Shown: one piece after another, positions 6,447 to 6,945 of the stretch
How positions within the stretch are numbered: the first letter of the stretch is position 1
Layout of the letters: each line of letters opens with the position of its first letter
From: Spirochaetaceae bacterium
Lineage (GTDB): Bacteria; Spirochaetota; Spirochaetia; Treponematales; Breznakiellaceae
Reading direction: 5' to 3'
Assembly: GCA_031255395.1 (NCBI GenBank)
Contig: JAIRSQ010000176.1
Location: 1 to 6,945, forward strand
Length of the DNA: 6,945 bases
Program-made: the position numbers and the translations under genes
Notes under the pieces: model-generated
Database searches by the model: none
What the model was told of the DNA's origin: nothing
Seen by the model: the letters and a program-made list of their open reading frames with translations, nothing else

Positions 6447-6463
6447 ATTGCTCATTACTCATT
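6447..6463. repeat. Two-and-a-half-unit heptad run (ATTGCTC ATTACTC ATT)
   Basis: The 17 bases between the two 25-bp repeats consist of heptad units ATTRCTC, a motif class found as short tandem arrays in several bacterial genomes. The run here is short and could be the remnant of a longer array. Confidence 0.5.
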
Positions 6464-6488
6464 CACTTGCAATCCTCGAATCGGCACC
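6464..6488. repeat. 25-bp direct repeat, copy 2
   Basis: Runs from CACTTGCAATCC to AATCGGCACC and pairs with copy 1 at 6422-6446. It ends one base before the stop codon (6490-6492) of the minus-strand membrane-protein gene. Confidence 0.8.
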
Positions 6489-6489
6489 T

Positions 6490-6888
6490 TTACTGGGGAA
6501 GAAGCCGCCACAGCAACGCGGCGACACCGTAGCCGCCAAGAACCGATAGCAGGCGGTCGATGATATTAAGCGGAATCCGCGCCAGTATCTCAACGATGGC
6601 GGGGGACAGGGTTTTGCGGAGCAGGGCCAGCTTAAAAAAGAGTTCAGGACCTGGCTTGGAGCTACCCCAAAAGGATTGTATCAAAACCGTGATAAGTCCG
6701 CCCAGTATGCTGATGACGACGCACATGACAAAAGACAGCAACAGGAGTACTACCAGCGTGTTCATCAGGCGCATGAGGCGGCTATGGTCCTTCGCTGTTT
6801 CGAATGCGCCTGTTTTGATCGTCTGCCCCGTCCCAAAACGAAGCTCTGCGGGAAAGAGGCGGATAAAAAAGAAGGTAACCAAGGCTGC
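6490..6888 (-). CDS. C-terminal part of a membrane protein, 5' end missing
   Basis: About 133 codons of an integral membrane protein I cannot name. The frame is open right up to the adapter at 6890, and the first readable residues (AALVTFFFIRLFPAELRFG) already look like the middle of a protein. The TTG at 6882 is therefore probably not the real start. A charged stretch follows (GAFETAKDHSRLMRLMNT), then a long hydrophobic segment (about 6660-6760: LVVLLLLSFVMCVVISILGG and on to LITVLIQSFW), an amphipathic part (ELFFKLALLRKTLSPAIVEIL), and a final segment RIPLNIIDRLLSVLGGYGVAAL. The ending recalls substrate-binding (S) components of ECF transporters or other treponemal multi-pass membrane proteins, but this is only an impression. 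The stop is TAA at 6490-6492. Confidence 0.65.
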   Translation of the reverse strand, partial: AALVTFFFIRLFPAELRFGTGQTIKTGAFETAKDHSRLMRLMNTLVVLLLLSFVMCVVISILGGLITVLIQSFWGSSKPGPELFFKLALLRKTLSPAIVEILARIPLNIIDRLLSVLGGYGVAALLWRLLPQ

Positions 6889-6889
6889 C

Positions 6890-6945
6890 AGATCGGAAGA
6901 GCGTCGTGTAGGGAAAGAGTGTGAACGCGGGGGGGGGTGTGGGGG
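6890..6945. other. Illumina TruSeq adapter read-through with poly-G-like tail (artefact)
   Basis: From 6890 the sequence reads AGATCGGAAGAGC followed by GTCGTGTAGGGAAAGAGTGT (to 6922). This is 33 bases identical to the reverse complement of the TruSeq universal adapter end. The remaining 23 bases are almost all G (6923-6945), as expected when a two-colour instrument runs past the end of the insert. A plus-strand frame crossing the junction reads QIGRASCRERV, a peptide that arises whenever this adapter is translated. The genomic sequence therefore ends at about 6889 and nothing beyond it should be annotated as biology. Confidence 0.97.

Larger units (their letters stand above)
6331..6489. other. 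Convergent intergenic spacer with repeats
   Basis: This 159-nt spacer separates the plus-strand desulfurase from a minus-strand membrane-protein gene. It holds a short hairpin, a pair of 25-bp direct repeats and a small heptad run, listed separately. I see no GC-rich stem followed by a T run on either strand, so no classical intrinsic terminator. A 60-codon minus-strand reading frame runs through it (VPAIRLAGEFYEDNLRVVRVP), but it continues into antisense of the desulfurase and has no clear ribosome binding site. I do not call it a gene. Confidence 0.6.

Noticed and set aside
6273..6455. A 60-codon minus-strand frame (VPAIRLAGEFYEDNLRVVRVP) through the convergent spacer
   Set aside because: The central stretch looks somewhat protein-like, but the frame runs into antisense of the desulfurase, lacks a ribosome binding site and its start lies within the heptad repeats. 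It could be a fragment of an old gene, but that cannot be supported here.
6331..6489. A bidirectional intrinsic terminator between the convergent genes
   Set aside because: The only hairpin (6368-6387) has a moderate stem and no T run on either side, so it does not meet the pattern.
6676..6924. A plus-strand open frame ending IGRASCRERV
   Set aside because: Its C-terminus is translated sequencing adapter and the rest is antisense to the membrane-protein gene.

Overview
The window is a 6.9 kb end-of-contig piece of bacterial chromosome. It most resembles a host-associated treponeme (Spirochaetota). The family content points that way: a PAP2 protein with a WPSAHT motif, an L25/Ctc gene followed by a membrane-anchored PpiD/SurA-like protein and a DUF115/Maf-type protein, and a family-typical cysteine desulfurase. 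GC is moderately high by eye and at least two genes start with TTG. This assignment is inference from protein resemblance; no 16S or other decisive marker is present.

Layout. (1) 15-749, plus strand: a broken PAP2-type lipid phosphatase gene. It has an in-frame TGA, two mutually compensating one-base slips in A and T runs, an in-frame TAG, and loss of its last third, including phosphatase motif 3. (2) 757-4584, minus strand: a compact operon read L25/Ctc (rplY), then a PpiD/SurA-like periplasmic chaperone, then a DUF115 (Maf-like) protein. The first two genes are 10 nt apart and the second and third 47 nt apart. The last gene carries a very GC-rich palindrome in its linker. (3) 4601-4740: a divergent control region. 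(4) 4741-6330, plus strand: a small exported protein of unknown function followed, 9 nt later, by a complete cysteine desulfurase (NifS/IscS family) with all catalytic residues. (5) 6331-6489: a convergent spacer with a short hairpin, a pair of 25-bp near-identical direct repeats and a small ATTRCTC heptad run. (6) 6490-6888, minus strand: the C-terminal part of a membrane protein whose 5' end is missing. (7) 6890-6945: not biological. This is Illumina TruSeq adapter read-through followed by a poly-G-like tail.

The genes are mostly housekeeping: translation, envelope protein folding, a cytoplasmic Maf-like protein possibly linked to flagellar glycosylation, and sulfur transfer for Fe-S clusters or tRNA thiolation. 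I see no CRISPR array, tRNA, rRNA, transposase or evident new defence or mobile system. The points most worth a second look are the adapter at the contig end, the state of the PAP2 gene (true decay or sequence error), the repeats in the convergent spacer, and the palindrome inside the DUF115 gene.
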